DNA of 64,000 bases from Cycas panzhihuaensis. Its lineage: Eukaryota; Cycadophyta. The position numbers and the translations under genes are program-made. The stretch's first letter is position 1. Each line of letters begins with the position of its first letter. Below, piece after piece: positions 1-11,197 of this stretch. The notes under the pieces are model-generated. The model was not told the origin of the DNA and did not search any database. It saw only the letters and a list, made by a program, of their open reading frames with translations. The stretch lies in contig CM041465.1 in assembly GCA_023213395.1 (NCBI GenBank), forward strand, positions 46,445,741 to 46,509,740, given 5' to 3'.

Positions 1-951
1 GAGTCATCCTTTAAAAAACAAAGCTTATTCTCTTCATTTTTGGTCATTTTTTCTTTATTGGCTTTATAATAATAATATTAGGTATGCTAGAAATGTGCCT
101 AGATCTTATTCTTCTCATTCTATCGAGATTTTTTAGTGTATTAAGCCTTTATTTATACTTGTAAAATCACACAACTAATGTGAAGTGTCGTAACTCTTAT
201 GAACTTATGCATCTATTATAAATAAAAAAAATTAACTTTATTAATTATTTTTAAGTTGCCTAAAGTTAAAATTTAGTGTAAAATATATATTATGATGTTG
301 GGTAGCTTAATAAAATAAATAATATTCATATATTATCCATTGAGATCATGTGAATGGTGGTAACCCTTTAAAGATTCCCAACACTTTATTTCACATAAAA
401 AACTCAAATTTTCAAATGATCTTTTGATTCTAATTATGGTGTAGAGTCAATATTTATCTACTACAATAATTTTCATGAAAATTTTCCATTATATGGAGGA
501 GAAATAGGTGATTTTTAGAAAAAATTTAGTATTTTTTAGCCTTCAAAGTGTTTTAGGTATGTATGGTGCTATGTAGATATTGTTTGATGGTTGTTGCAAC
601 CTTGTGATAATGTTTGTTAGCTATTGAAATGAAAAAAATAGAAGTTTATAGATGGCCAATTATAAACTATGATCTCAATTGATTTATACCATATTTATTG
701 ATGTTGAGGTAATTTTTTAAGTCATTTAATTTGTGGAGGTGTTCTTCTTAAAAATTGCATTTATATTTTCATCAAATTTCACCATAGAGAAGTTATTAAT
801 TATTATTTTTAGTGGTAATAACTTTAATGAATGAACGACTAGTATGGAGTCACAATTAATGGGGAATTAATTATAGATAATAACTAAGGATTCAATTATT
901 TCTAATCCATTTAATGAGAAGGAAATAACATAAATAAAAGAGAAAAAGTTT
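1..951. other. AT-rich DNA upstream of CopiaH gag; no gene seen
   Basis: No reading frame of useful length and no recognisable domain were found on either strand. The stretch precedes the copia gag remnant at 952, so it should hold the CopiaH leader and perhaps its 5' LTR. I could not find a primer-binding site, and nothing in it clearly matches the probable 3' LTR at about 60895-61210. The 5' LTR may lie outside the window or be too decayed to see. Confidence 0.5.
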
Positions 952-1530
952 GTGGCAATTTGTTTATTGACTATATATCTTACCCTAAATCAAAGAATAC
1001 TAATTATTCAAAGAGAACCTAAGTCATTGAACAAAATCAAGATTAAGATGTTTGAGACCTTTGATATGATAAAATTAAATCACCGTATTGCTCTATTGAT
1101 GAAGTTCTTGAACACTACCATTAAAGATGAGAATAATATTAGTTCTTACTTTAACAAGGTGGTGGATTTGAGAAATAAACTTAAAGTAATTAAATTAAGA
1201 TCCATTGATGAAGAGTTATTATTTTCTATTATCAAATGGGGGTTACAAACTACATTCACTACAGTTTAGATTACATATACAAAAAGAAATGAAATTTGAT
1301 GAGCTAAAACCCTAAATTTAAATGAGGATACTAATCTAAAGCATCATGGATTACTTCAAAGTTCTGAATCCAATTGTAACTGAATGATAAAAATATAGAG
1401 ATTAAGAGGGAATTAAAAGGAGAAATGCTTATAAAAATGTAGTAATTTAAAAAGCTAGAATCTAAAGAAGAAAAGGCTCAAAGGAACCTATAACTACTAC
1501 AAGAAGGTTGGCTATAAGGAGGTAAACTAT
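952..1530 (+). pseudogene. CopiaH gag remnant (Ty1/copia) with destroyed zinc knuckle
   Basis: An open frame at 952-1269 (105 codons, GTG at its edge) resembles the C-terminal half of plant copia gag (UBN2-type). It has a leucine-rich block, then LMKFLNT, then SSYFNKVVDLRNKL, then a block ending in the gag-like IIKWGLQTTF. A zinc-knuckle position follows at 1489-1530. Its spacing is exactly CX2CX4HX4C, but all four ligands now read Tyr (YNYY-KKVG-Y-KEVN-Y). Frameshifts and stops separate the two parts. This is the 5' coding part of the + strand host element CopiaH, which continues into protease and integrase. It cannot be functional. Confidence 0.75.
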
Positions 1531-1589
1531 TATAAAAAGAAGCAAGATATTCACAAGGAAAAGTAAAAGGATATTAAAGTCTATTATGC

Positions 1590-2594
1590 AAAGATAAAGT
1601 TCTTGCTATCAAATAATATGACTCTTAATTTTAATGCATAATAGTATATACTTAAAAAGAAAAAAAGGTTTACAACATAGAAAGTTAACCCCTATGATTA
1701 TAAAATTAGACTTGGTGATGTACTTATTATACCTATTAAGGGTGTTATAATAGTTAATCTTCTAGGGGAGAATTTTATCCAAATGTACTATGCACTATAA
1801 GTAAAGGAAAATCTTCTATCTACTTAAAAAATCTACGAAAAGGGTTTGAAAATCAAGCTTTATAAAGACAAGTTCTTAGTTAAGGATCCAAAGAAGCAAT
1901 TTTCTATTATTATAACTAAGAGAGTGAAGAATGATTTTTGGGTGTTTAAAAATTTTTTAAATCCAAATCAGTCATATACCTTCATTGCCAATGCAGATGA
2001 TAATAGTTGATTATGGTATGAAAGGCTAGGAAATCTTAATTATGGTAGTATATCAGTGATGAATAGGTTGAATATGGTGGAATGATTACCATAGATCTTG
2101 AGTTTAGATAGTATATATGAAAGTTGTGTGTATGAAAAGCATCACATATGTTCTTTTACTCAAGATAAAGCCTAGAGAGTTAAGGATAAGTTACATTATA
2201 TACATTAAAATATGATGGGTTTACTCCCCATTACTTCCTTAGGAGGATCTTGGTATACCTTGGTTTTTGTGGATGATTACACTAAGAAAACTTAGGTGTA
2301 TTTTTTGAAGAATAAGTCAAAATTATTTGGTTACTTTTAGGAGTGGAAATTTAGAGTTAAGAATGAATGTGATAAAAAGACAAACCTTTTGAGAAGTGAT
2401 AATAAAAAAGAACATGGAAATCACACCTTTAATTAGATATGCCTTAGACATTGTATTAGATAGGAATTTATAATCCCATATACCCCACCAAAATATGGTA
2501 TTATAGAGAATAAGAATCATACCATAATAGATATAGCAAGGTGTATGGTGCATACACAAAATTTACCAAAAAATAATTGCATAAAAAATATAAG
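1590..2594 (+). pseudogene. CopiaH protease and integrase remnant
   Basis: Translating with stops gives copia pol in order. A decayed protease zone lies at about 1590-1830. The pre-integrase motif at about 2010-2150 (LWYERLGNLNYGSISVMN, then ESCVYEKHH) matches the GAG-pre-integrase/HHCC region. The integrase core follows, with NMMGLLPITS in place of the usual first-Asp motif (D to N), VFVDDYTKKT, LLRSDN (second Asp) and GIIENKNH (Glu position). At least five in-frame stops occur. The integrase stops at 2594, where TatB begins. It resumes at 33726 on the far side of TatB, so the break is an insertion. Confidence 0.85.
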
Positions 2595-2599
2595 GATTA
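2595..2599. repeat. Target-site duplication of TatB, left copy (GATTA)
   Basis: GATTA immediately precedes the TatB LTR edge. GATTG (33721-33725) immediately follows the other TatB LTR. Four of five bases match, and a single transition explains the difference. Both copies lie in the CopiaH integrase coding sequence, which continues across the insertion. Confidence 0.8.
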
Positions 2600-4909
2600 T
2601 GGTGTGTCTCAGGTGAACCTAAACAAAATATCTCTTAATAAATTAGGTGTTTTGTTTATTTCAAATAAGACTAAGAGATACAAGGTTTAAGATGACCTAA
2701 GTAACCACCCTTGCCCAACTCTTAAGAAAGAGTTTTCATCTAGTTATGCTATCTAATAAAGCTATGAATGAGTGATGTGACAAAAGGCTTAGATGTATGG
2801 GGTCATAGAATCTACTAGCCTACACAACTGGGTGAAGGAGTTCTAAGTTCAGAGCTAATCTGACAATGTTTTCTATATCCTTCCTAAGGACTCATATCCT
2901 TTAATACTTTCAAACTTTTGAGTTTTACTTAAATAAATGGGAAGGATTAACCAAATAGAAATTGTTTGGTTTTCTTTCTTTTTATTTTTGTTTTGTTTTC
3001 TGATATTTATATTTTTTCAATGAGATAAAATAAAATAAACAAAGGTAATCAATGAAACAACAAGGCCTATTCTATCTTCAATAAGCAAGTAAAGAAAACT
3101 AGATGCATGTGATATTTTTTTTTTTTTTTTTAAAGATGAAGCATACTAGAATGAATATAAAACCATCTCTTTTAAATGCAATACGCATATTTCAGTAAGA
3201 GAAGAAAAGCACTAATATGATATGTAACATAACATGTAATCACCTATGCAAGATTTCAAAAGATTCAATAATATGCGATACCAATAAAAAGCTCTTTATC
3301 CCATACACATGCTAACTTATCTTTGAATGAAGGTTCTACAATGCAAAAGAGAAAGTTTAAATATGTACTACTACTATTTTAAATGAATTTTTGGACCATT
3401 GATTTTTCATGCAACCAATCATACCCCTACTATATTCCTCATATAAGAAACAATCTATACAACTTAGAGATTCTATCATAATTAGAGCAAAAGGGACTCC
3501 AAAGGGATCCTTGAATCTCTAATGATCTAAAAAAATTATATATATATATATATATCAATCACCAATCAGATTTTTCTTTCTAAAGTAAGGAAATAAAATT
3601 AAAGAGTGAAATCATGTAATTATCAAAATCAAGACTTCATTCTTATTGTAAAATTCTGCCTCAAAATGACTCTTTTTCTTTCTTTTGATCAAAAATTTCC
3701 AAACTTTCCTTTAAAATAATCAAAGAAAGAAAGAAAATAAGCAACCACAACCAAATATAAGCCAAAAAGGATAATAAACTACTTGAAATTTAGATTGTTA
3801 TGAAAGAATGGGAAGAGATAGCTATTTGAATGGTGAAGAGATGACCATGCTCTACCTTAACCTATCTCTTTTGAACCCCACAAAGGGCTAACCTTTTAGC
3901 CAAGATTCTAAGAAAAAAATAAACATAAGATCACCTCAATAACTACTAGAAAGAGAGAGTAAATTCTAAGAAAGAAATAACCCCCAATAAGTAGTGAAAT
4001 GACAAGAAATCAAATAGGAAAGATCTTACTGTTAAAGAAGACTTTTAAGGCTGAAAATGATAGGAAAAGTGATGAAACTTGAGAAGTAAACTATCAAAAT
4101 TTGAGCATCAACAGAGTAGCAAGCATTATCATCAAATCTTCCTCTTAATTTCACCCAAAAGCATCAACAAAAGCTAATATCCAAGTCACATTAGTAATAG
4201 TCTTTAAAAAGTCTCAAAATCTCTAATAAATCACACAAAAAACTCAAATTCTTGACTCTCTAGGTCTCTATCCTAAACAACAATACAACTCTTATCACTT
4301 TAGGGTATTCAAAAGATAAGATTTCATCAAATCTGGGTGGCGATATATAAAAATCAGGTGCACTAGATGAGTTTTATATAAATAACAGTAAAAAATGTGA
4401 TTGGTCACATTTTTGGACTTACAAAATATATGACTTTACTCTAAAAACATGATCGGTTATGTTTTTGGTAGCACTAAAAATGCAATAAATAAAGAAGTAA
4501 AAATTAGCTTATCAAAAAGTCAAAAATTAATTTTCAAACATAAATTCAAGTATAAATAACTTTATAAATAAGGAAAGAGGCCCAAAATAGGATGAAAATA
4601 ATGAGTACAAGCCCAAAAATGATCGAAAATGATAAATCATAGGTGAAATAAAGAATAAAACATAAAAATGAAAAGGATCATGAAAGAAAAATTTTAATAC
4701 CATAAGTCCTAGTCATCAACAGGTGATAGTATAATATAGAATATAATATCATTCATCATACATCATTAAGTAAATCATTATTTTAATTCATCAAAACATG
4801 GCCTAACTCATCATAAAACCAAGTACATCATTCTTTTTTTTAATAAAACCATACAAGAACTATATCAAAAGTTATAAATACAAATAAGAGGCTAGGTTTT
4901 AGTGAAACA
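2600..4909 (-). repeat. TatB 3' LTR (2310 bp)
   Basis: It matches 31390-33720 almost end to end (for example the blocks at 3060-3130 and 31830-31900, or 4320-4480 and 33100-33270). The right edge reads GTGAAACA, which is TGTTTCAC on the minus strand. The left edge begins TGGTGTGTC, giving a ...CCA end. The PPT abuts the right edge, which makes this the 3' LTR of a minus-strand element. The pair is clearly diverged; by eye I judge well under 95% identity. A (TA)n run lies near 3537-3556 and a poly-T run near 3115-3131. Confidence 0.88.
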
Positions 4910-4920
4910 TTTGCCCCCTT
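4910..4920 (-). other. TatB polypurine tract
   Basis: On the minus strand the sequence just upstream of the 3' LTR is AAGGGGGCAAA. The matching site in TatA (57420-57430) reads AAGGGGGTAAA. It is the expected plus-strand primer for reverse transcription. Confidence 0.8.
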
Positions 4921-5850
4921 GACATCTAAAACTTCTACTATAGAAAGAAAGTAGGATGGTAAGAGGTGGCAATGATAAAGGTGATAGTTCTTTCATTAAA
5001 CATGAAGAGGATTAAATAAAGTATGTGAATAATGAGGTGAAGAACTATAATGGTCCTATAATCTAAATTAAAACAAACTTCTTACAGTAACAAGATCAAA
5101 AGACTTTCACTAATAAATCTACCCCAAAGGACTGGGTTTCTACTACTAAAATGCCATTATTTACATCTCTTACCCAAAAATACTAAGCACCTATCATAAC
5201 TAAAAATTTAACCAAAAGGGCTGGGTACCCATCACCAAAGAAAAACTATCTAATGCCTACAAACTAGATGGGACTTCACTATCAAATACCTATAAATTAG
5301 ATGGGACTTCATTGCAAATACCCACAAATAAGATGGGACTTTAATATACAACTAGTCATAGTTTATCTCTCTTTAACCATGCATGGAGGAGAAATCCTTT
5401 TGTTAAAGCAAAAATGATAGGCTGTCATAGTTTTCAAGCTCATTAATAGTTGAATTTTCAGAGCAATTTATCATAGTTTAACCTCATTAATAGGGTGAAG
5501 GCCTTCAGAGGTTGATTACCATAGTTTAGCCTTATTAATGATTTAATTTTATAGGGTTCTTTGTCATAGTTTAGGCTCATTAATAGGTGAAAGGAGGCTC
5601 AAAGTATAATACCACCATAGTTTAGGCTCTTTAATAGGTGAAAGAAGACTTAGAGCTTGCCCCTATTATAATTTAGGCTCACTAATAAGTGAAAGAATCT
5701 TGGAGAATGATACTAAAGACCAACACAAAGATCCATATAAAAAGAGAAAACATGGGATGATGGATCATGTATCAAAAGGGAAAATGAGCTCTATGGGAAG
5801 GTAGACATGTACCAAAAAGGATAATTTAGCCTATCAAGGTAAAAATAAAT
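4921..5850 (-). repeat. TatB 3' non-coding zone with short diverged tandem repeats
   Basis: There is no coding potential. Two families of short repeats occur. The first, at 5100-5340, has spaced units ending in a phrase like AAAGGACTGGGTTTC or CTAGATGGGACTTCA. The second, at about 5410-5720, has units of roughly 55-60 bp built on CATAGTTTAGGCTCATTAAT. TatA holds the same two families in the opposite orientation at 51300-51650 and 47870-48240, so they are original to the element family. Confidence 0.7.
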
Positions 5851-6466
5851 GATTTTGGCATCTTAAAGTGGTTTTATATGATAATAATGACTAAAAAGAA
5901 GCAACATTCACTTTGATAGGTTTCATGAATATTAAGGAAAAATCTACTTAAAAAAAAAGAGAAAAGTCCTCCTTTATTAGGAAAATTGATAAGAAATGGA
6001 TTTCATTTTTATAGGAGAGAGGAGGAAAAATAAGCTACCGAGAGGCTTTTTCTCTTATTTTCATGGTGAGCAAGAGCTCATTCTGATGGAGGACTAGCTG
6101 TAAGAGGTGATCATCAGTAATATGGAGTAGAGAGCTAGGTATTTGATGAGATGGATTCACTATTCTTTTATTTTCTTAATTCTCTATCCAAAAATATAAT
6201 AATATAGTACAAAAAACATAGACATTGTACTAAAAATATAATTAACTAGTGAGAAACATGATAACATAGCCAAAAACAAAAATTTGTAATTTAGGATAGT
6301 TGGAGAAAATGATGTTTTTTATTGTGAAATTACATTTTTGACTGTGAAGTTACATTTTTAGTTGTATGATCATACTTTTAAATTTTTCTTAAGGAAAACT
6401 TAAAAAAATAAAATTTTAGAAATGAAATCAAGGAACTAACACAATTTTTATGACATGATATAGGCT
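5851..6466 (+). other. Left part of TatB-specific segment, upstream of PMD-like frame
   Basis: This sequence has no counterpart in TatA, where the flanking zones meet directly. No open frame is present. If the PMD-like frame at 6467 was once a gene, this would hold its promoter, leader or a first exon, but no such signal is convincing. Confidence 0.4.
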
Positions 6467-7375
6467 ATGGGTAGAGTAAAGACACAAGAGAACAAGGGGA
6501 TGGACATTAAGGAGTTGATTAGCCAGTTAGATGAGGTGGAATGGGTTATTTTAAGACCTTATAGACTCTTGCAGGTGAGTAGATTGACCCAACTAGTGAT
6601 GGATCATGAGATATTATATGACTTCATTAGTTATTGGATCCTAAGACATAATATCTTTAGAGTACAAGTTATTGGAGAGATCAAAATTATTCTAAGAGAT
6701 GTATGGAGGATCCTAGGAGTGAGTTGGTATGGTGAGCAAGTGAGACTCATTAGGGTGGTGGATGAGAAGTCTCAAATGGCCTATAAGGAGTACCTGATAG
6801 GATTTACAAATAAGATTAGTTAGCATGGGGTATTAATAAAGGCCATTGGGATTGTAGGGAATATCCCTATAATATGAAGGATTATTGCTTTGATTATCAT
6901 TTATAGGATAGCTAAAATCTAAAATTTCATGGGGGTTCTAGATTAAGGGATAGGTGTGGTGAGGAGGTATGAGTAGGGGATCTGGATTAATTTGGGGCAA
7001 TACATAGTAGACAACATGTGCCACCAGTTATCAAGGATCAAGAGACTAGGGAGAGGAGGGTTTTCTTATAGTTTGATCTTGATGTGCTATCTATATGACC
7101 ATATCCCATTCATGAGACCAGGAGGAGCACCAAGGGAGTTGACTATTATGGATCTAGGGATGAATAAGTGGTACATGAGGGCTAGGATCCATAATAGGCT
7201 AGCTATTATGTCAAAGAGTACACATAGTCCTCTCCTTAGCAGGATGATAAGGAGTCAACTTGTGGAGGATGCATATGCAAGGATATCACTATGGATTGAT
7301 AATAAGATGGATACTATAGAGAGAGGGATGGTAGAAGAGGCTCATATTTCCAGTCAAGGGAGAGGTAGAGGGTGA
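6467..7375 (+). pseudogene. Decayed plant mobile domain (PMD)-like protein, antisense to TatB
   Basis: A single + strand frame runs from the ATG at 6467 to 7375 (about 300 codons). It is interrupted by about five stops, all between 6821 and 6973 (TAG, TGA, TAA, TAA, TAG). The first open part is 118 codons and the last 127. Residues around 45-85 read DFISYWILRHNIFRVQVIGE, then ILRDVWRILGVSWYGEQVRL. This follows the PMD pattern of a W/F-x-N-x-F block, GE, a hydrophobic-x-DV block, then LGhxhxGE. The second part has a hydrophobic stretch, SLILMCYLYDHIPFM, and ends Arg/Gly-rich. PMD proteins occur both as plant genes and inside transposons, and extra antisense frames are known downstream of pol in Tat-lineage elements. 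The family call is by eye and unverified. Confidence 0.6.
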
Positions 7376-8295
7376 GATGAGAGAGATGGTAGAGGTAGTA
7401 GTGAGATAGAAGGAGGAAGAAGGGGAGGTTACTTAACTAGCAGAGGAGGAGGAGGAGGAAGTCATTAGGTGCTTAAGAGAGCAGGCGAAGTACTAAGTAA
7501 GAATAGAGAAGGCTTCATACAGAGTATGAAGCTAGGCTCAGCTAACAAGCAGGGTAGAGGTGAAGGGAGCAGGGCTGGAGAGAGTGAGCCTACTGAGGAG
7601 GCTCCCCATAAGCCATAGGGAGAGGGAGTACCGTCAGTTGAGGAGACGATGAGAACAAAGCCAATAGGAGGAGATGATCCATCAAGTATAACATCTTATT
7701 AACTTCCCTTGTATCAAATTATACTTCTTTTTCATTTAGGATTTCTTTATTCTAATAAACTAATCATGAGTTATATGTTTTCATTAGAGCAATGATGAGG
7801 TCATGACCTTGGTGAAGGTGTGAAGGATGTTGGAGCTAATATTCCCCTATGTTCCTCCTTCAAAGAGGTACCAACATAGAACATAGTAGACCATGCCTTA
7901 TTGAGATGATGTATTAGCTACTTCAACCATGCTCTTTAAGCCTAAGATCTATACATGGATATGAGAGTAGAGCTGAGGATGTGAGAGCTAGAGTTGAGGG
8001 AAATCGATGATGAGAGACATCATTTACATAGGATGACATTGGCTTAGGTAGTAGCACAATTTACTCCATTAGAGAGTACCATAGTATAGTAGGGACGACA
8101 TCATCTTCCACCTCGCAGAGAGTCTACACATAGGCAAGCTCTAGATAGAGGGTAGAGGGGATATTAAGATGCTCCAGAGGGATCTCATCAAGAATCTCAG
8201 AGATGAGTATATTTTATATTATATAGAGAGATAGGAGGGAGATGAGAGGCATTTTGTGAGCCTCAACCATGTACCATGAGTCACATAGGTAACAA
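7376..8295 (+). other. Probable C-terminal or 3' part of the PMD-like gene
   Basis: The sequence directly after the PMD-like frame is purine-rich (7376-7640). It would encode Arg/Gly/Glu-rich low-complexity protein with stops. A pyrimidine-rich AT stretch at about 7693-7786 begins GTATAAC and ends TTTCATTAG, which could be an intron. Further Arg/Glu-rich coding-like sequence runs to about 8290, where CATAGGTAAC could be another donor site. TatA has no equivalent. The intron reading is speculative. Confidence 0.35.
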
Positions 8296-9149
8296 ATGCA
8301 CCATATCTTTTGTTATATATGTATATATTAATCACTTTCTTTTAAAATATTATGTATGAATGATTAACTCTAAACCTTTTTCCCCCTTATTTCCCTTTTT
8401 ATATTAATCATAAGATACATTCATCAATATAATAGTCTAAAGAAATATGTAATAATTTTGCTATTTTTTCTTTTTTTTTAAGTCTTTTATAGTTTAAATA
8501 TATTTTTTTGGATTTTTATTATAGTATGTATATGGTAGTTTATACTTATTCTAGAGTGAGGTGGTTTGGGAAAGAAAAAGATTACAAGAAGGAGTGAATA
8601 ATAGAAAATAAATAAAAGAGAAAAGGAAGTAAGTGAAAGGTTTATTTATTCTATTTCTATAAACGTAAAACCATCTAACATAAAGAATAATAATTTTATA
8701 AAAATAGATGGAATAATATAAATCTCTCTTTTAAGAGAAACTCACATAAGTCGCATTATACTCCTAACAAATTATATAAACATAGAATGAAATCCACATT
8801 TATATAATACATCATAAAGATAACAAGTTGTTTACCAAATGAAAAGTTAATCTCACTTAATAAATGACTAGTCATCAACATACATTGGATTCCTCATTGG
8901 CTCCTTCTAGGGACAAAAAGCTTTTAGGAACTTTGCCCCTACTAAGATCCTCCACAGCCCAAGATTCTCACATGGTTCTATCCCTTTCAAATACTTCATT
9001 TCACTCTTCCACGTATCATCTTAACCTTCAAACTACTTAAATCTTTATCCTTCTAAACGCATAGTTTATACTCTTTATGGAGTGGTGGTTTATACTCATT
9101 CTAAAGTGGTAGTTTTTACTTATTTTAGAGTAAGGTGCCTATAGCTAGA
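8296..9149 (-). other. TatB non-coding zone downstream of aRNH
   Basis: It aligns in reverse with TatA at about 47085-47840. Shared landmarks include a phrase like AAGTTCCTAAAAGCTT (about 8925, and TatA 47262-47277) and AGTATAAACTACCAT. No domain or usable frame is present. Its edge near 8300-8370 is where the TatB-specific segment begins. Confidence 0.6.
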
Positions 9150-9564
9150 AGGTAAGAGTCAATCAAAGTGATCATCCATGATAGAGGAAATAAGAGCATC
9201 AACTTCAATATTAAGAAAATGAGGGATATACTAGATGGTAACTAAAGAGAAAATGGACAATAATGATGAAGCCTTATGACAGAGGAGAAGGAGTCATGAC
9301 GAATGAACCTAATACATCCCAACTAACTGATAGACTATAATCTAAGAGTTGGTATATATAATAATAGGTCTAAGGTAAAAGTGAGAAATATCAGATAAGG
9401 CTCTTATAATAGCAATATACTCAGTTTCATTGTTACTTGCCCTAGGTATAAAAAATCCCATAGAAAGGAGAGGACATCCTAATTAGTCATAAATCATCCA
9501 AGTAGAAGCAGACGATCTTGGGTTATCTTTACTACCTCTATCAGTGAATATACTTAATGCTATG
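9150..9564 (-). pseudogene. TatB second (archaeal-type) RNase H, decayed
   Basis: Minus-strand translation gives the aRNH pattern: SIFTDRGSKDNPRSSAS (first Asp kept; canonical TDG-x-x-x-GNPGP), then NNETEYIAIIRALSDISHFY (catalytic Glu kept), then IIYTNS (canonical YTDS, so D to N) and VYQLVGMY, and near the end VDALISSI (canonical ADALA). Several TAG/TAA stops interrupt it. Tat-lineage plant gypsy elements carry such an extra RNase H after integrase. The matching TatA copy at 46657-47085 supports the assignment. The D-to-N change and the stops mean it is inactive. Confidence 0.82.
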
Positions 9565-10539
9565 GGAGGACACAGTATGATAAATAAAGGAGGGTATGAG
9601 AATTAATCAATAAGGAGATGGTAATAAATGAAATTAATTCTAACTGTGGTAAAGAAAAAGAAGAATCATAATTAGAATGATCATGATTAATATTAGTAAG
9701 GGTGTCAAGCAAGGTTTGATCATAATTTAGGCCACAATGGACCCAAGTAGCTAGATCTAAAAATCTTGAATGAATAATCTAAATGAACCCAACTTATAGA
9801 TAGATAAGTGGTGATGAAGCCATCACGTGACTTACCCCAAATTACAAGAGGATGATGATAATATACTTTCGTTTACTTTTTTTTTTTTTTACTTAGTTTT
9901 TCCTTTTTTTCTTCCCATTTTTTTTGCTTTCCATATTTTTTTTTAATGAGAAGGGAATCGTAATTATCTAATTATGAAATGTTTTTACTCAACACAGTAA
10001 GGATTTATCCTTTTTAATAGAATCTAGAATAAAAGAGACTAATCTCCTTAAGGATCAAACCAAAGGAAAAGAAGAAATTAAAATCACAGTATCTCCAAAC
10101 ATAAATGGTAGGTGACAAAATGAGTATTCGCTTCAAATGATAGACCAAGGATAATAAAAACAATAAAAAGAAAATAGGTGATATATGACCAAGAAGAAGT
10201 CCTCAAGGTAAATTACTAGCAGATGAAAGTATGATCTCAACTAATGACAAGGTATTTGAAGTTGGCAGAAGTGTTTCTTTCTTAAGGATGAGGATATGAT
10301 AGAGTTGGGGACCCAAATTCTCCTTTGAGTATGTAACTCAAAAGAGAACAAGTTCAAAATAATTTAGTAGAGTGCTCACAATCAATGCAAATACTAGAAA
10401 GAGCAAAAGACTTATATGATCATAAGTGAGATCCTTGACAAAAGCAAAATAGCACTCACAAGAAAGCAAGAAAATACTAAAAAGAAAAAATGCCCATAAT
10501 TTTATTATTAGGAAAAGAAAAAGATTCAAAGCCATAATT
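9565..10539 (-). other. TatB spacer between integrase and aRNH
   Basis: No coding signal. It holds long T runs (about 9878-9950), which read as A-rich on the element's strand. TatA has the matching A-rich block at 46255-46345. The phrase around the CATCACGTGACTT at 9822-9834 matches TatA at about 46380-46400. This shared spacer shows where TatA's deletion ends. Confidence 0.65.
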
Positions 10540-10790
10540 TAACCTCCTTGTGGAGGTGATAGGTGAGTGCTTCTAGGTATAAAACTTTCTTAAATACTAA
10601 GAATTGATAGGCTTTTTAAATTCTAAACTTTCCAATGTTAAAATTTGATAAGCCCTTTTACTCAAATCTTTAATTACTAGAAAAGGTCTCATCCATTTGG
10701 GAGAAAAAAATTGTTGCTTATCATGCAAATACTCTAACTTTAACACCTTGTCGTCGATATTGAACCTCCTAGGTCTAAGTTACCTATCAT
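10540..10790 (-). pseudogene. TatB integrase C-terminal tail
   Basis: The minus strand reads DDKVLKLEYLHDKQQ, FFSPKWMRPFLVIKDLSKRA, YQILTL. This matches the end of gypsy integrase: GD-x-VL, then the K-x-x-P-x-W-x-GP-(F/Y)-x-V GPF/Y-type module. Stops are few but the fragment starts abruptly at 10790, the edge of CopiaF. The rest of IN (catalytic core and zinc finger) is absent from the window on the far side of CopiaF/ChrD, so it was deleted. Confidence 0.72.
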
Positions 10791-11185
10791 TGTTAGGGTT
10801 AATATCCCTCACCTAACACCCCCATATTTGGAGCATGTGAGTGCACATTTTCTCATGGTAAGTTAAAGTAAATTTACTTTATTATGTTTTGTTATTATTT
10901 TAATGTCAAGTTATTATTTTATATTTATTTGAATTATAGAGATTAATGAGGTTTCCCTCCTTCCTCAAAAGTATAATCTTATAGGATGCATAATCTTAGT
11001 GTTCTTCAACACCACCAAATATTGGAATTATGTTATACTATTCATAATGGATTAATAAAATGATATTTTGTATATTGATCTTTAATATGGATTGAGTTAT
11101 ATGTGATCAACTACTTAGTTCTCTCTCTTACATTATTTAATTCTAACATTGTATCTAGAAGCTATTGAACATCTAGTTTCTAACA
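10791..11185 (+). repeat. CopiaF 5' LTR (395 bp)
   Basis: It begins TGTTAGGGTTAATATCCCTC and ends TCTAGTTTCTAACA, with near-perfect TGTTAG/CTAACA-type ends. The PBS follows with no spacer. No second copy exists in the window, so the call rests on the termini, the PBS and the downstream gag. Confidence 0.7.
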
Positions 11186-11197
11186 TGGTATTAGAGC
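11186..11197 (+). other. CopiaF primer-binding site
   Basis: TGGTATTAGAGC abuts the LTR end. It is one transition from TGGTATCAGAGC, the common plant copia site complementary to initiator tRNA-Met. Confidence 0.78.

Noticed and set aside
7693-7786. Definite spliceosomal intron in the PMD-like gene
   Set aside because: GT and AG edges and AT richness fit, but in DNA this AT-rich such edges are common; kept only as a possibility.
10338-10535. Small membrane-like protein (65 codons, minus)
   Set aside because: Phe/Leu-rich translation of the A/T-rich TatB spacer; not kept in TatA.
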